DNA of 64,000 nucleotides. It comes from Prionace glauca. Lineage: Eukaryota > Chordata > Chondrichthyes > Carcharhiniformes > Carcharhinidae. Both the position numbers and the translations under genes were made by a program. Positions 43,333-54,200 of the stretch are shown piece by piece. The stretch is from the NCBI GenBank assembly GCA_037974335.1, contig CM075760.1, positions 42,908,103-42,972,102 of the forward strand, written 5' to 3'. Position 1 is the stretch's first letter. Every line of letters starts with the position of its first letter. Under the pieces are notes generated by a model. That model saw only the letters and a list, made by a program, of their open reading frames with translations. It made no database searches and had not been told where the DNA came from.

Positions 43333-43990
43333 GAAATGCAAACACACAAGTACAACACACGCATAAACATATGTAAATAGGTACACAGATCCAAGCTCAA
43401 ACAGATACATGCGTATTCGCATTACAGACAGAAGCACATGCATGCAGGTCTACATTCATACACAAACACGTACATATACTCAGACCAATATATGTTTTCA
43501 CTGACAGGAATATGGATACAGAGACACGTAATATTCTACACATTAACCCTAGAACATGGAAAATACATATAAGCACATTACCAGACTGCACACAGATGGC
43601 CAGAGCATCATATTTTTACATGAAAAACATTACATGCTCATATAGAACAGAACACTATAGCAGGCATTGCTACACACAGAAACACAAACATACATCAACA
43701 CATCGTTATGTAGAACTATCAACACGGATATACAGACACTAACATGTTAAAGGATATGTGCACAAAAAGACGGAGGAACAGACTCACACAGAATGGGAAG
43801 GAAACAATCCTCGTGTGACAGAAATTAACATATTAAAATAGGCATGAACACATGCACACATTGTGAGTGGCATTAGTAAATATGTGTAGACTTCACACAA
43901 TGAGCGGCATGCATCTACAATGTCAGCCGAATAAAATATACACAGACGCAGACACACAACAACACAAGTCAACAAGCGCAAGCAAATGAA
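42610..43990. repeat. (CA)n-rich tract in the CH4-M1 intron
   Basis: Dense CA dinucleotides with interspersed ACATACA text, including pure runs at 42634-42660, 43090-43112 and 43280-43330. Long His/Thr/Cys/Val-rich open frames on both strands are artefacts. Confidence 0.9.
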
Positions 43991-44362
43991 TACGTTCATT
44001 AACCCTCATGAACCACATTGACGCAGACCAAAGGTTAATGGAGACCACGAGATGCGCATGCATATACACACAAACACAAATTGCATCGATAAACACGTTG
44101 AGAAACTGAATTTAAACTCATGATCTACTAAGCATTTCCACCATCAATGAAAAAAGATCGGAAAGTGCGTCCCGGCTCTTAAACAGCAGCATTCACAGTT
44201 TACAGATCAGTAACCATCTGTGAAAACAATCATTGATCAGTGAACGCTCCTCCATATCAGTAATAACATTGTTCAATGCTATGAAGTGTTCAAAAATGAA
44301 CAGACACTCAAGAAACCATCTTCATTGCTTCTGACATGGACTGTCCAAGGAATGTAAAGAAA

Positions 44363-44394
44363 GATCATGTGTGAAAATAATTTCACACATGATC
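44363..44394. repeat. perfect 14-bp hairpin
   Basis: GATCATGTGTGAAA (44363-44376) pairs with TTTCACACATGATC (44381-44394) around ATAA. It lies in the intron about 160 bp before the membrane exon. Confidence 0.95.
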
Positions 44395-44553
44395 GGCTAC
44401 TGAATGTCCTGAACTTATGAGTAGATATATATTGAAAATTATAGAGATAATACATTAATAGCTTATGAAGGAGAACGGAGAAAGAAAAATAACCATAAAA
44501 TTCCCTGGATCAATAAAGTAACCTAATTTCATTTCCTGGTCTCTATCTCCTAG

Positions 44554-44829
44554 ACTTCACCGATCACATTTGGATTGAAGATAATGAGGATGATAACAAC
44601 AACATCTGGACAACCGCTTCCACATTCATCGTCCTGATCTTCTTGAGCATTTTCTACAGCACTGCAGTCACTCTGGTGAAGGTGAGATGATTCAATTCAT
44701 TCACATTTCAAACTGGCAGAATGGATTTGAAAATCTCTCAATGTTTCACTGATTAAAAACTCTAACATTAATATCCCGCATCATAAACATTTGCTGCATT
44801 ATTATATCTTTATTTTACAGATCAAGTAA
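44554..44829 (+). pseudogene. IGHM: IgM membrane exons M1 and M2 (of a defective gene)
   Basis: M1 44554-44681: acceptor CTATCTCCTAG; in the phase set by the CH4 internal donor it reads [16 protein letters not shown], an acidic linker, then the membrane segment [20 protein letters not shown] and AVTLVK, with a GTGAGA donor. M2 at 44821-44829 reads Ile-Lys-stop after TATTTTACAG. This is the mu-chain pattern, with a tiny M2 and the polar FYSTxVTL face that contacts CD79. Both exons are undamaged; they are called pseudogene only because the linked CH4 has indels and CH1-CH3 are absent. An AATAAAT near 45270 may be the membrane-form poly(A) signal. Confidence 0.88.
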
Positions 44830-45289
44830 TGAGTTGAATTTTGAACGCAGTAGATTTACCACAGATGATTATCAAAATCTCTGGATGACACAGATACAAT
44901 ATCTGCTCTCAGTGACTCTATCAGTAAAAAAAAATTCTCAGGTTGTCATTCTGAATCTGTAACTGAGGTAATGATAGACATTTTTTCAGTTTTCAGTGTG
45001 AAATGTACGAGGCATTTTTGTTATAATGTAATTGTGGTTAATAGTTTTAATGCAATGCATAATTAAGAAACTTTTCTCATTCCTCATTCGCATCTGATAA
45101 TTCCTCTTTCTATTAAGATCCTGTTTTCTGTTTCTGGTGTATGTATCAGATGTACAAATATTGATGGATTCCATGTGCATGTGTTCTGTTCTCAATGTGA
45201 AGCTCGATAGTTATGTTCGCTTTTCTAACTTAAAACAAATGTCGCTGTAAAATATTCTCTGATTTTTAAAAATAAATATTGATTGAAAT

Positions 45290-45838
45290 TTTAACCAACT
45301 CTGGCTTGGATTAATTCCTTTCTCTTCAAAACCCATCAACACCGCCCCATTTTCCCTACTATATGGTTCCCCTCTTTCCCAGGCAGGAATTTTCCCAGTC
45401 ATGTGTGGGATGTGGTTGAACTCAAGACCCTTTCGTGAAAGAGCCACTCTGCCACCCAGTGACCCATCTGTTTAAATACACATTCATCTCTGCCTTTTCA
45501 TAATAAAATGCAGAGACCTGAGTGAATAATGAGGAGGGCCGCGGCGATTTCACGCATAAACTGGTCTGTCACTGACGAGTTTGTCAATCCTAAACAGCAA
45601 AATGTCATCTTCATTAGAGGCCAATGCAGGACAGTGTGTGGCCGAAGATAGTTTTCTATACACAGCCTCTTAAAGCAACGCTATCAGTGTCGCTGTAGCG
45701 TGGGTTATCAGAGTGTATCTCCCTTTATGTCGTCCGATGAAATACTTCCCAGACAGGCAAACCACCAGCTGGATAGAGGAAACATACAGAACAGATATGC
45801 AAATCATCACGTGAAATGAAGAAATTGAGGTGCGTTTC
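45290..45838. other. unassigned DNA
   Basis: A degraded tRNA-like stretch at 45395-45470 (minus: T-arm-like 'cttgagttcaacc') was noted but no fold could be closed. Otherwise no gene. Confidence 0.3.
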
Positions 45839-45839
45839 A

Positions 45840-46243
45840 CTTAAACACATAATCAATTACAATTTTCTAAATTATGACTAGTGTTGTGGGTAATTTGACA
45901 ATTTGAGATTGTCTTTAACTATAGACAATATAAAACTCACGAGACAGATATCTCTGTGTGAGGGGGTAACAATAATTGAAAACAAAAACAAAATATACAG
46001 CTGCTGGGAGATCACCAACAGGGTTAAGTAGTTCTGGAATAGAGCGGCAGGACTTTTCCTGTGAATCTAACGTGTGCAGTCAATAACAGATCAATTATAG
46101 ATGTTCTTACCGATCATTCCCACCTCATACTAGATTAAAACCAATTACATTCTGTCAACATATATCAATAATAATTCCTGACACATTTCTCAGTCAATCG
46201 CGTTGTACATCCTTGTGTAATGATATCTAATTCGCCCATTTAG
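45840..46243 (+). repeat. direct repeat F, copy 1
   Basis: Aligned with 46945-46985 plus 47395-47732. Shared phrases: 'tcaattacaattttctaaattatgactag', 'gagacagatatctctgtgtgag', 'agggttaagtag.tctggaatagagcg.cagg', 'caataacagatcaa.tata', 'taataat.cctgaca'. The copies are substantially diverged. Nature unknown. Confidence 0.7.
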
Positions 46244-46249
46244 TACCAA

Positions 46250-46738
46250 TGCTGACTCCCATTTTGGCTGAACTCACTTCCCTCTGCTGTGTGGCTAAGA
46301 ACTCTCATTTAGAGGTCAATGTGAAAATACCCGCTAACTCATTCGCAAAACTGGACAAACACGTGATCCTGGGTCCCAGTGCGATCTACTCTATGTGTAA
46401 ACATTGAATGTCCTCATTCGTAAAGTTGCAAAATGTATTCCCTCGCCAGAAACTTTCAGATATTAATTTTGCTAACTATTAAGTTTCCCAGGCCATTGGC
46501 TCTCAACTCATCAATTTTACGATCACATCTTACAGTGACTTGCTTTTGGCTGAAATGAACAACAATTTATTCAATATATAAATTACATTTAACATATCAG
46601 CATATATGTTTAATAATCATAATTATTTACTTAATTCTTTTATTGCATCCACATATGTGTAAAGTATTTTCTTCATTACCTTATTATCATTGTTTCAAGA
46701 TTTATTTTGTTTTTTTTGTAGTGTCTTATGTGCTAACT
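46250..46738. other. AT-rich spacer
   Basis: No gene or known repeat. The stretch 46560-46720 is nearly pure A/T. Confidence 0.35.
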
Positions 46739-46739
46739 T

Positions 46740-46890
46740 TAAGGGCGTTCAAATGATCAGTGGATAGGCGCATGGGTAACATTGGAACAGTTTAGATTAG
46801 ATGGTCATTAGATTGGTTCCACTGGTCGGTGCATCATCAAGGGCCGAAGGGCCTGTACTGCGCTGTAATGTTCTATATTCTATGTTATGT
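46740..46890 (+). mobile_element. 3' end of a CR1-type LINE (family C)
   Basis: 'aagggcgttcaaatgatcagtggataggcgcatgg...gggccgaagggcctgtactgcgctgtaatgttctat' mirrors 20880-21075. Confidence 0.8.
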
Positions 46891-46944
46891 CAAAAACCTT
46901 GTCAATTGGTTAATAATTTCCCCCTTCAGTCGTATTTCAGATAA

Positions 46945-47732
46945 GCACATCATCGATTACAATTTTTGTAATGATGACTAGATTGGGATCTATGGAATTG
47001 ACCAAGGGAAAAAAAACGCAGAAGTTTCAAAAATCTGGGGCCCATTTGATACAAGTGACTACTTATTCTCCGAGACTGGGGCCTTCTGATAAAGATATTT
47101 CAGCTTCACATTTGGTTAAAACAAACAAAATAGATTTTTTTTTCTCTTACTGCTCCATGAGATCGGAAAAGATTCCACTGTCCAGAAAGCACATTAAGTG
47201 CCTGGTTGTAACCATTAAGCCTGGTTGTAACCATTAACCACTGCCTTCTTTTTCTAGTCTGCATTTCTCCCTGATCAGATCCATTCCCCCTTGATACAAA
47301 TGCCCAAAATTCACTGAACATCACCCTAGGGACCCTCCCTCTGTGTGCTGTTCTCTCTGATACCATCCACATGAATTCACGGAAATTTGAGGTGACCGAT
47401 ACTGTCTTTAACTACAGAAAGGAAAACTCACGAGGCAGATATCTCTGTGTAAGGATGAAACATTTATTTTGAAAAAAAACACGAAATACAACTGCTTGGA
47501 GATGATCAGAAGGGTTAAGTAGCTCTGGAATACAGCGTCAGGTCATTTCCGATGCAACTACAGCGTACAAACAATAACAGATCAACTATACATTTCCGCA
47601 CCGATCAATTCGGTCTCATATTAGTTTAAAAATCAATTACATTAGGTAAACATACATGAATAATAACCCCTGACAAGTTATTCTTCCAATCGCATTTTAC
47701 AACCCAGCATAATGATATCCCATTCATCTAAT
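46945..47732 (+). repeat. direct repeat F, copy 2, interrupted
   Basis: It matches repeat F copy 1 at 46945-46985 and again at 47395-47732. About 400 bp with no counterpart in copy 1 lie between, including an 18-bp tandem duplication 'ctggttgtaaccattaag' at 47201-47238. Confidence 0.65.
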
Positions 47733-47809
47733 TAAACAGGAGGTTGATTCATCTGTAATCAGTATCTGGGAGAGTCAGGAAGATGAGATGGAGCGATAAA
47801 GTCACAATG

Positions 47810-48330
47810 GTTTACAGCATGGAAGGAGGTCTTTCGGCCCAATATGTCCATGCCGCCCTTTTTTAATGAGTAACCTATTCCCAATTGCCCGCTTTTGGCC
47901 CATTTCCCTCGATAGCCATCTTACTCAGGTAACCGTCTAAGCGCTTTAAAAAAAAACAAAAGCATACCCGCCTCTACTACTACCTCTGGTAGCTTGTTTT
48001 GGACACTCACGGCCCGTTGTGTGCAAAAATGACCCTCTGGACCATTTCATTTCTTTCCCTTCTCAGGTCAAACCTATGTCCTCTAGATTTAGACACCAAT
48101 GCAGTTGAGAAAAAATATTGACTGTCTAACTGATCTATGTCCCCCATTATTTTATAGACCTCTATAAGATAACCCCTCAGCATCCTACCCTCCAGAAAAA
48201 AAAGTCTATTCAACCACTCCTTATAACTCAAACAATCTAGTCCCGAGAGTATCTTCGTAAAACTTTTCTGCACTCTTTCTTGTTTAATACTATCCTTTCT
48301 ATAATAGGGTGACCAGAATCATGGTACAAC
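47810..48330 (-). mobile_element. older CR1-type LINE 3' remnant
   Basis: The reverse complement reads decayed ORF2 C-terminus (RLFFLEGRMLRGYLIEVYKIM, SRGHRFDLRRE) and a 3' end with 'gggccgaaagacctccttccatgctgtaaaccattgtg'. Confidence 0.75.
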
Positions 48331-48617
48331 CTGCTGAACTCCTAGAACTCTTTGTCTCACCATTCATACTTATGTCTTGTCCTTTGATAGAACAGAGAAA
48401 GGTTGGTGACTCCTTCATCCCTGATCTTACCTTGCCTTACACATACAGCCCTAGGTTATATGGAGTCAGCCTTATCAGGTCTTGGCCTCCTCTGGTCCTA
48501 TTCATGTCTTAGGTTACACAGAGTCAGCTTTCATTTTTCTTTCTACCAAATAGTTGTCCAACTTTCCCATCATGCTATTACTTCATTCGTACAACTTCAC
48601 CATAGCACTGAGACAGT

Positions 48618-49680
48618 TCGGCTTTGTCAAGGGAGCTCATGTCTGACAAATCTGTTAGAGTTCTTCGAGGACGTAACAAGGAAGCTAGATAGGGAGAACC
48701 ACTGAACCTGATTTATTTCGATTTGCAGAAGGCCATTGATAAGGCGCTGCAGAAGAGACTTCTAAATAAGATGTGTCAAGGGTGTTGAGAGAAAGATCCT
48801 GGCATGGATAGAGGATTGGCTGACTGGCAGAAGGCACAGAGTGAGGATGAAGGGATCTGTTTTCAGGATGGCAGCCAGTGACTACTGGTGTGTCTCAGAG
48901 GTCGGTGCTGGGAACACAACTTTTCACAATATACATTAATGATTTGGAAGAACAAAATGAAGGCACGGTTGCTAAATTTGCAGATGATACAAAGATATGC
49001 AGCGTGACAGGGAGTAATGAGGATGTCGGGGAGTTGGGGTGGATGAGATTTGGTGAAGGACTTGGCCAGGTTAGGGAGTGAGCAAAGAGGTGGCAGATAA
49101 GAACATAAGAACATAAGAAATAGGAGCAGGAGTAGGCCATCTGGCCCTTCGAGCCTGCCCCGCCATTCAATAAGATCATGGCTGATCTGTCGTGACTCAG
49201 CTCCACCTTCCCGCCCTCTCCCCATAACCCTTAATCCCTTCTCTTATCAAAAACCCATCAACCCGTTTCTTAAAAATATTTAGCGAGGCAGCCTCCACCA
49301 CTTCAACGGGCAGAGAATTCCAGAGATTCACCACCCTTTGAGTGAAGAAGTTCCTCCTCAACTCTGTTCTAAACCGCCCCCCCTTTATCTTGAGGCTGTG
49401 CCCCCTAGTCCTACTGTCTTTTTTGAGCGGGAACAGTCTCTCCACCTCTATCCTATCCATCCCATTCATCATCTTATACGTCTCAATGAGGAAAAGTGTG
49501 AGATTATGCACTTTGAAAGGAGGAGTGGAGGCATCGAGTTTTCTAAATGGGGAAATACTTAGAAAATCAGGTGCGCAATGACATTTAGGAGTCGTTGTTC
49601 AAGATTCTACAAAGGTTAACCTGAAGTTAATCGGCAGTTGGAAAGGCAAATGGGACGCTGGCATTCATGTCGAGAGGGCC
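48618..49680 (+). mobile_element. CR1-type LINE RT remnant split by a younger insertion
   Basis: 48618-49095 reads SSCLTNLLEFFEDVTRK, ILAWIEDWLTGRR, FADD box at 48977-48988. The text resumes at 49491 with 'gaaaagtgtgagattatgcactttgaaagg' (KCEIMHFERR) and runs to about 49678. The family B copy at 49098-49490 sits exactly in the gap. Several stops and frame breaks. Confidence 0.82.
49098..49490 (-). mobile_element. family B LINE 3' end nested in an older LINE
   Basis: Minus orientation, clean ORF2 C-terminus (49490-49200) and 3' end 'cttatgttcttatgttctta'. Nearly identical to 37630-38040, so it is young. Confidence 0.9.
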
Positions 49681-49681
49681 C

Positions 49682-50123
49682 ATACCAGACTCGGGCCCAC
49701 AGCAGGCTCAGGCCTGCACCAGGCTTGGGCCCGCACCAGGCTCGGGCCCGCACCAGGCTCGGGCCCGCACCAGGCTCGGGCCCGCACCAGGATCGGGCCC
49801 GCACCAGGCTCAGGCCTGCACCAGGCTGGGGCCTGCATCAGGCTCGGGCCCGCACCAGGATCGGGCCCGCACCAGGCTGGGGCCTGCACCAGGCTGGGGC
49901 CTGCACCAGGCTCGGGCCCGCACCAGGATCGGGCCCGCACCAGGATCGGGCCCGCACCAGGCTCAGGCCTGCACCAGGCTGGGGCCTGCACCAGGCTCGG
50001 GCCCGCACCAGGATCGGGCCCGCACCAGGCTCGGGCCTGCACCAGGCTGGGGCCTGCACCAGGCTCGGGCCCGCACCAGGCTCGGGCCCGCACCAGGATC
50101 GGGCCCGCACCAGGCTCAGGCCC
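49682..50123 (+). repeat. 17-bp minisatellite, 26 units
   Basis: The unit is GCACCAGGCTCGGGCCC with four main variants (GCTCGGGCCC, GATCGGGCCC, GCTCAGGCCT, GCTGGGGCCT). 442 bp equals exactly 26 x 17. Because 17 is not a multiple of three and no phase holds a stop, long Pro/Gly/Arg/Ala-rich frames open on both strands. It begins where the LINE text at 49678 stops. Confidence 0.95.
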
Positions 50124-50234
50124 ATTCAGTTTCAGACAGAGACCTGGTTCAGATTCACACACGTTTCGGACTCAGACAAGGCTCAAAGTTGCACAATGTT
50201 GGGACACAAATCATGTACAAACTCACCTCAGCTT

Positions 50235-51228
50235 CACAATCATAGAAATATTGAAATATGGTAAAAGCAGGACTGGGCGATTCAGGCCTTCGAGCCTGCT
50301 CCGCCATTCAGTTTGGTCATAGGTGATCATCAACTTCAATACCCTAACTAACCCTTCCTCCCAGATCCCGTAATCACTTTAGCCACAAGAGTTATACATC
50401 ATATCTTCTTGAAATCACGAAAGATTTTGGCCTCAGCTACTTTCTGTATCTAGGTGGAGAAATTTCTCTCCTCTCTGTTCTAAGAAGTTGAAGCTTATCC
50501 TCAAACCATGAAACTTAGTCCACAATTTCCTAAGCATCGGGGTATTCTTTCGGAATCTCCCCTGTCTAAACCTGTTCCAATATTGTAAGTTTAACTCTAA
50601 TAAACTCCAATGAATAAAATCCTAACTGACTTAGTCGCTCTTTATATCACAGATTGTCATCTCAGGAATCAGTCTGGTAAACAGTCACTGTACTCCTTCT
50701 AATGCAAGGACATCCTTCCTCAGATAAGGACATCAAAATTGCACACAATCCTCGAAGTGTGGCCTCAGCAATGTCCTGTATAACTGCAGTAATACATCTC
50801 TATTCCTGTACTCAGATCTTCTTCCTTTGAAGGCCAGCATACCATTGGCCTTCATTATTGCTGTTGTACATGCGCACTAACTTTCAGTCATTGATGCATG
50901 CACAGTCCCTCTGTAGCAGGGACATCCTTCCCCAAATAATGAAATCAAAACTGCACACAATATCGAAGTGTGGCCTCAGCAATTTCCTGTACAACTGCAT
51001 AAACACATCTCTATTTCTGTCGTTAGATCTTATCCTTTTGAAGGTTATCATACCATTGGCCTTCTTTACTGCCTGTTGTACATGAGCGCTTACTTTCAGC
51101 TCCTGATGCATGGGGACGCCAAGGTCTCGCTGTGTATCCACCTCTCTCAAATTACACCCATTCAGATAATAATCTGTCTTCCTATTATTGCTGCAAAGTG
51201 ATAACCTCACACTTATACTCAAGAGTAG
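50235..51228 (-). mobile_element. older CR1-type LINE 3' half, with an internal tandem duplication
   Basis: The reverse complement reads YYLNGCNLREVDTQRDLGV, VQQAVKKANGMI, LYRKLLRPHFD, then repeats part of the same stretch (50750-50880 resembles 50940-51075). It ends with 'cgaatggcggagcaggctcgaaggcctgaatcgcccagtcctgc'. Old, many indels. Confidence 0.75.
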
Positions 51229-51229
51229 T

Positions 51230-54200
51230 CAGGGTCCCCCGGCCTCCCCAGAGGCCCCCCATGGTTCGTCGACAGGGGCACAGAAAGGTAGGCAGGAGGA
51301 GGTGACTGACTTAGAGGGACAGAAGGGGGCTAGCAAGGTGATAGTGGTAGGGGACGGGAGGGTCAGAGGTATCGATAGGAGGTTCTGTGGACAGAGGCGT
51401 GACTCCAGGATGGTGGTCTGCCTTCCTGGAGCAGGGGTCAAGGATGTAACGGACAGGGTAGAGGGAATTTTGAAAGGGGAGGGGGCACAGGCTGAGGTCA
51501 TAGTACATGTAGGGGAGGGGGACATAGGAAGGAGAAGTAGGGTTGAGGTCCATAGGCAATTTAGGGAGTTGGGGGCCGAACTAAAGAGTAGGGCCTCCAG
51601 GGTGGCACTCTCTGGGTTGTTGCCCTGCACCAGCAGGGCAAAGAATGACGAGATCATGCAGCTGAATGCATGGTTGAGGGATTGGTGTAGGGTGGAGGGC
51701 TTTACTTTTGTGGATCACTGGGAGGTGTTTAGGAGAGAAGGGCAATTGTACAGGAGGGGTGGGGAGAATTTGAACGGCAGGGGAACTAATGTCTTAGCGG
51801 GGAGGTTAGCTGGGGTGTTTATGAAGGATTTAAACTAATATGGAGGGGTGGTGGGGAGGTGGGTGGGAGAGAGTCGGGTGAAAGAAAAAGTATCAGGGAG
51901 AAGGAGGTTCCGAGGGACACTTGTGGGTTGAACTGTGTCTGTTTTAATGCTAGGAGTGTGGCAGGGAAAATGGATGAGCTTAGGGCCTTGATGTTTGTGA
52001 GGCAGTTAGATGTGGTGGGTGTAGCAGAGACATGGTTAAGGGAAGGGCAGGACTGACAGCTGAATGTTCCTGGGTATAAGTATTTTAGGTGTGACAGAGG
52101 AGGGTTGAAGAGAGGTGGAGGGGTGGCACTGTTGGTAAAGGAAAACATCACAGTAGTGCAGAGGGAGGACAATATAGAAGAGATAGGGATTGAGTCACTG
52201 TGGGTGGAGTTGAGGAATAAAAAGGGAGGGATACGTTGCTAGGGGTGTATTATAGGCCACCCAACAGCCCGAGGTCAGTGGAGGAAAGCATTTGCAGGGG
52301 CATTTTGGATAGGTGCAGGAAGAATAGGGTGTTTGTAGTGGGGGACTTTAATCTTCCTGGAGTGAATTGGAGGGGGCCTAGAGCTGGGGGTACGGAGGGA
52401 GAGGAGTTTGTGAAATGTGTTTTGGAAGAGTCTCTAGAGCAGTATGTAACCAGTCCGACTAGGAGAGGGGCTATACTGGATTTAGTGTTGGGAAACGAGC
52501 CGGGGCAGGTGGGTGAGGTAGAGGTAGGCGAACATGTGGCTAATAGTGACCACAAGTCCGTCTACTTTAGGATAAAAATGGAAAGGGACGAGTGCCGGCC
52601 GAACGGGAGTGTGCTGAACTGGGGAAAGGGGAACTATGGCAGGATTAGAAGGGAGCTGCAGGACACTGATTGGGAGGGACTGTTAGCTGGCAAGTCCACG
52701 GTTGGCAAGTGGGAGGCTTTTAAGGGCAAAATGAAATGGTTGCAGGGGAGGTATGTTCCGGTTAAGCGGAAGGATGGGAAGGATTACAGGGGGTATCGAA
52801 GACTTGGTCAGGAAGAAGAGGGAGGCGTATGTTAGGTCGAAACGATTGGGTACAAGAGTGCGCTGGAGGAATATAGAGAGAGTAGGAGGGAGCTAAAAAG
52901 GGGAATTAGAAGGGCGAAGAGAGGGCAGGAAATGGATTTGGCTGGTAGGATTAAGGAAAATCCGAAGGCATTTTATTCCTATATTAGGAGCAAGAGAGTA
53001 GTTAGAGGGAAATTTGGTCCTCTTAGGGACAAAAGTGGGGAGATATGTATTGAGTCGGAGGGAATGGGGGAGCTCCTGAATGAATACTTTGTGTCGGTAT
53101 TCACGAAGGAGAGAGGTTCGGAATCGTGCGGTCTGTTTGAGGGAGCTGAGGATCAGCTGCAGGAAATATCTATTACGAGGGAGGAAGTGCTAGGGCTTTT
53201 AGGTAGCGTAAGGATGGATAAAGCTCCGGGGCCTGATGGTATTTATCCCAGGCTGCTTAGGGAGGTGAAAGATGAAATTGCTGGGCCTCTGGCGCAAATC
53301 TTTGTCTCTTCTTTGGACACAGGTGAGGTCCCAGAAGACTGGAGGGTAGCAAATGTGGTACCGCTGTTCAAAAAAGGTAGCAGGGATAACCCTAGAAATT
53401 ATAGGCCGGTGAGTTTGACATCGGTGGTAGGGAAATTAATGGAAAAAGTACTTAGGGGTAGGATGTATGAGCATTTGGAGCGTTGCAGTCTGATTGGGGA
53501 TACGCAACATGGCTTTGTTAGAGGGAGGTCTTGCCTTACGAATCTGGTGGAATTCTTTGAGGAGGTGACAAAAACGGTTGACGTCATCTATATGGATTTC
53601 AGTAAGGCATTTGACAAAGTCCCTCATGGTAGGCTGGCAGAAAAGGTTAAGGCGCATGGGATACGAGGTCAGGTAGCTAGGTGGATTGAGAACTGGCTGG
53701 GTAATAGGAGACAGAGGGTAGTAGTGGAGGGGACTTTGTCCGACTGGAGGCCAGTGACCAGTGGTGTGCCGCAGGGTTCAGTACTGGGACCTCTCCTCTT
53801 TGTAGTCTACTTAAATGACTTGGATGAGAGCGTAGGTGGTGTGAAGAGCAAGTTTGCTGATGACACCAAGATGGCAGGGATGGCGGGTACCAAAGTGGAT
53901 TGTGAGGTGATACAGGATATAGATAGGTTGGTGCTTTGGGCAGGTAGGTGGCAGATGGAATTTAATCCTGACAAATGCGAGGTGATGCGTTTTGGAAGGA
54001 ATAATGTAGAGAGGAGCTATGTGATTAAAGGTAGACAAATTAGGAGTATAGAAACACAGAGGGACCTGAGAGTGCAGGTTTACAAATCCATGAAGGTTGC
54101 AACACAAGTGAAGAATGTTGTCAGGAAGGCTTATGGAATGCTAGCCTTTATAGGAAGGGGTATAGAGTTTAAAAGCTGCCGTCTAATGCTTCAGTTGTAT

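Noticed and set aside
42522-43443. Cys/Val-rich and His/Thr-rich open frames
   Set aside because: Artefacts of the CA/TG-rich intron tract on either strand.
49638-50264. 208-residue Gly/Pro/Arg-rich protein and its antisense partner
   Set aside because: Explained fully by the 17-bp minisatellite.
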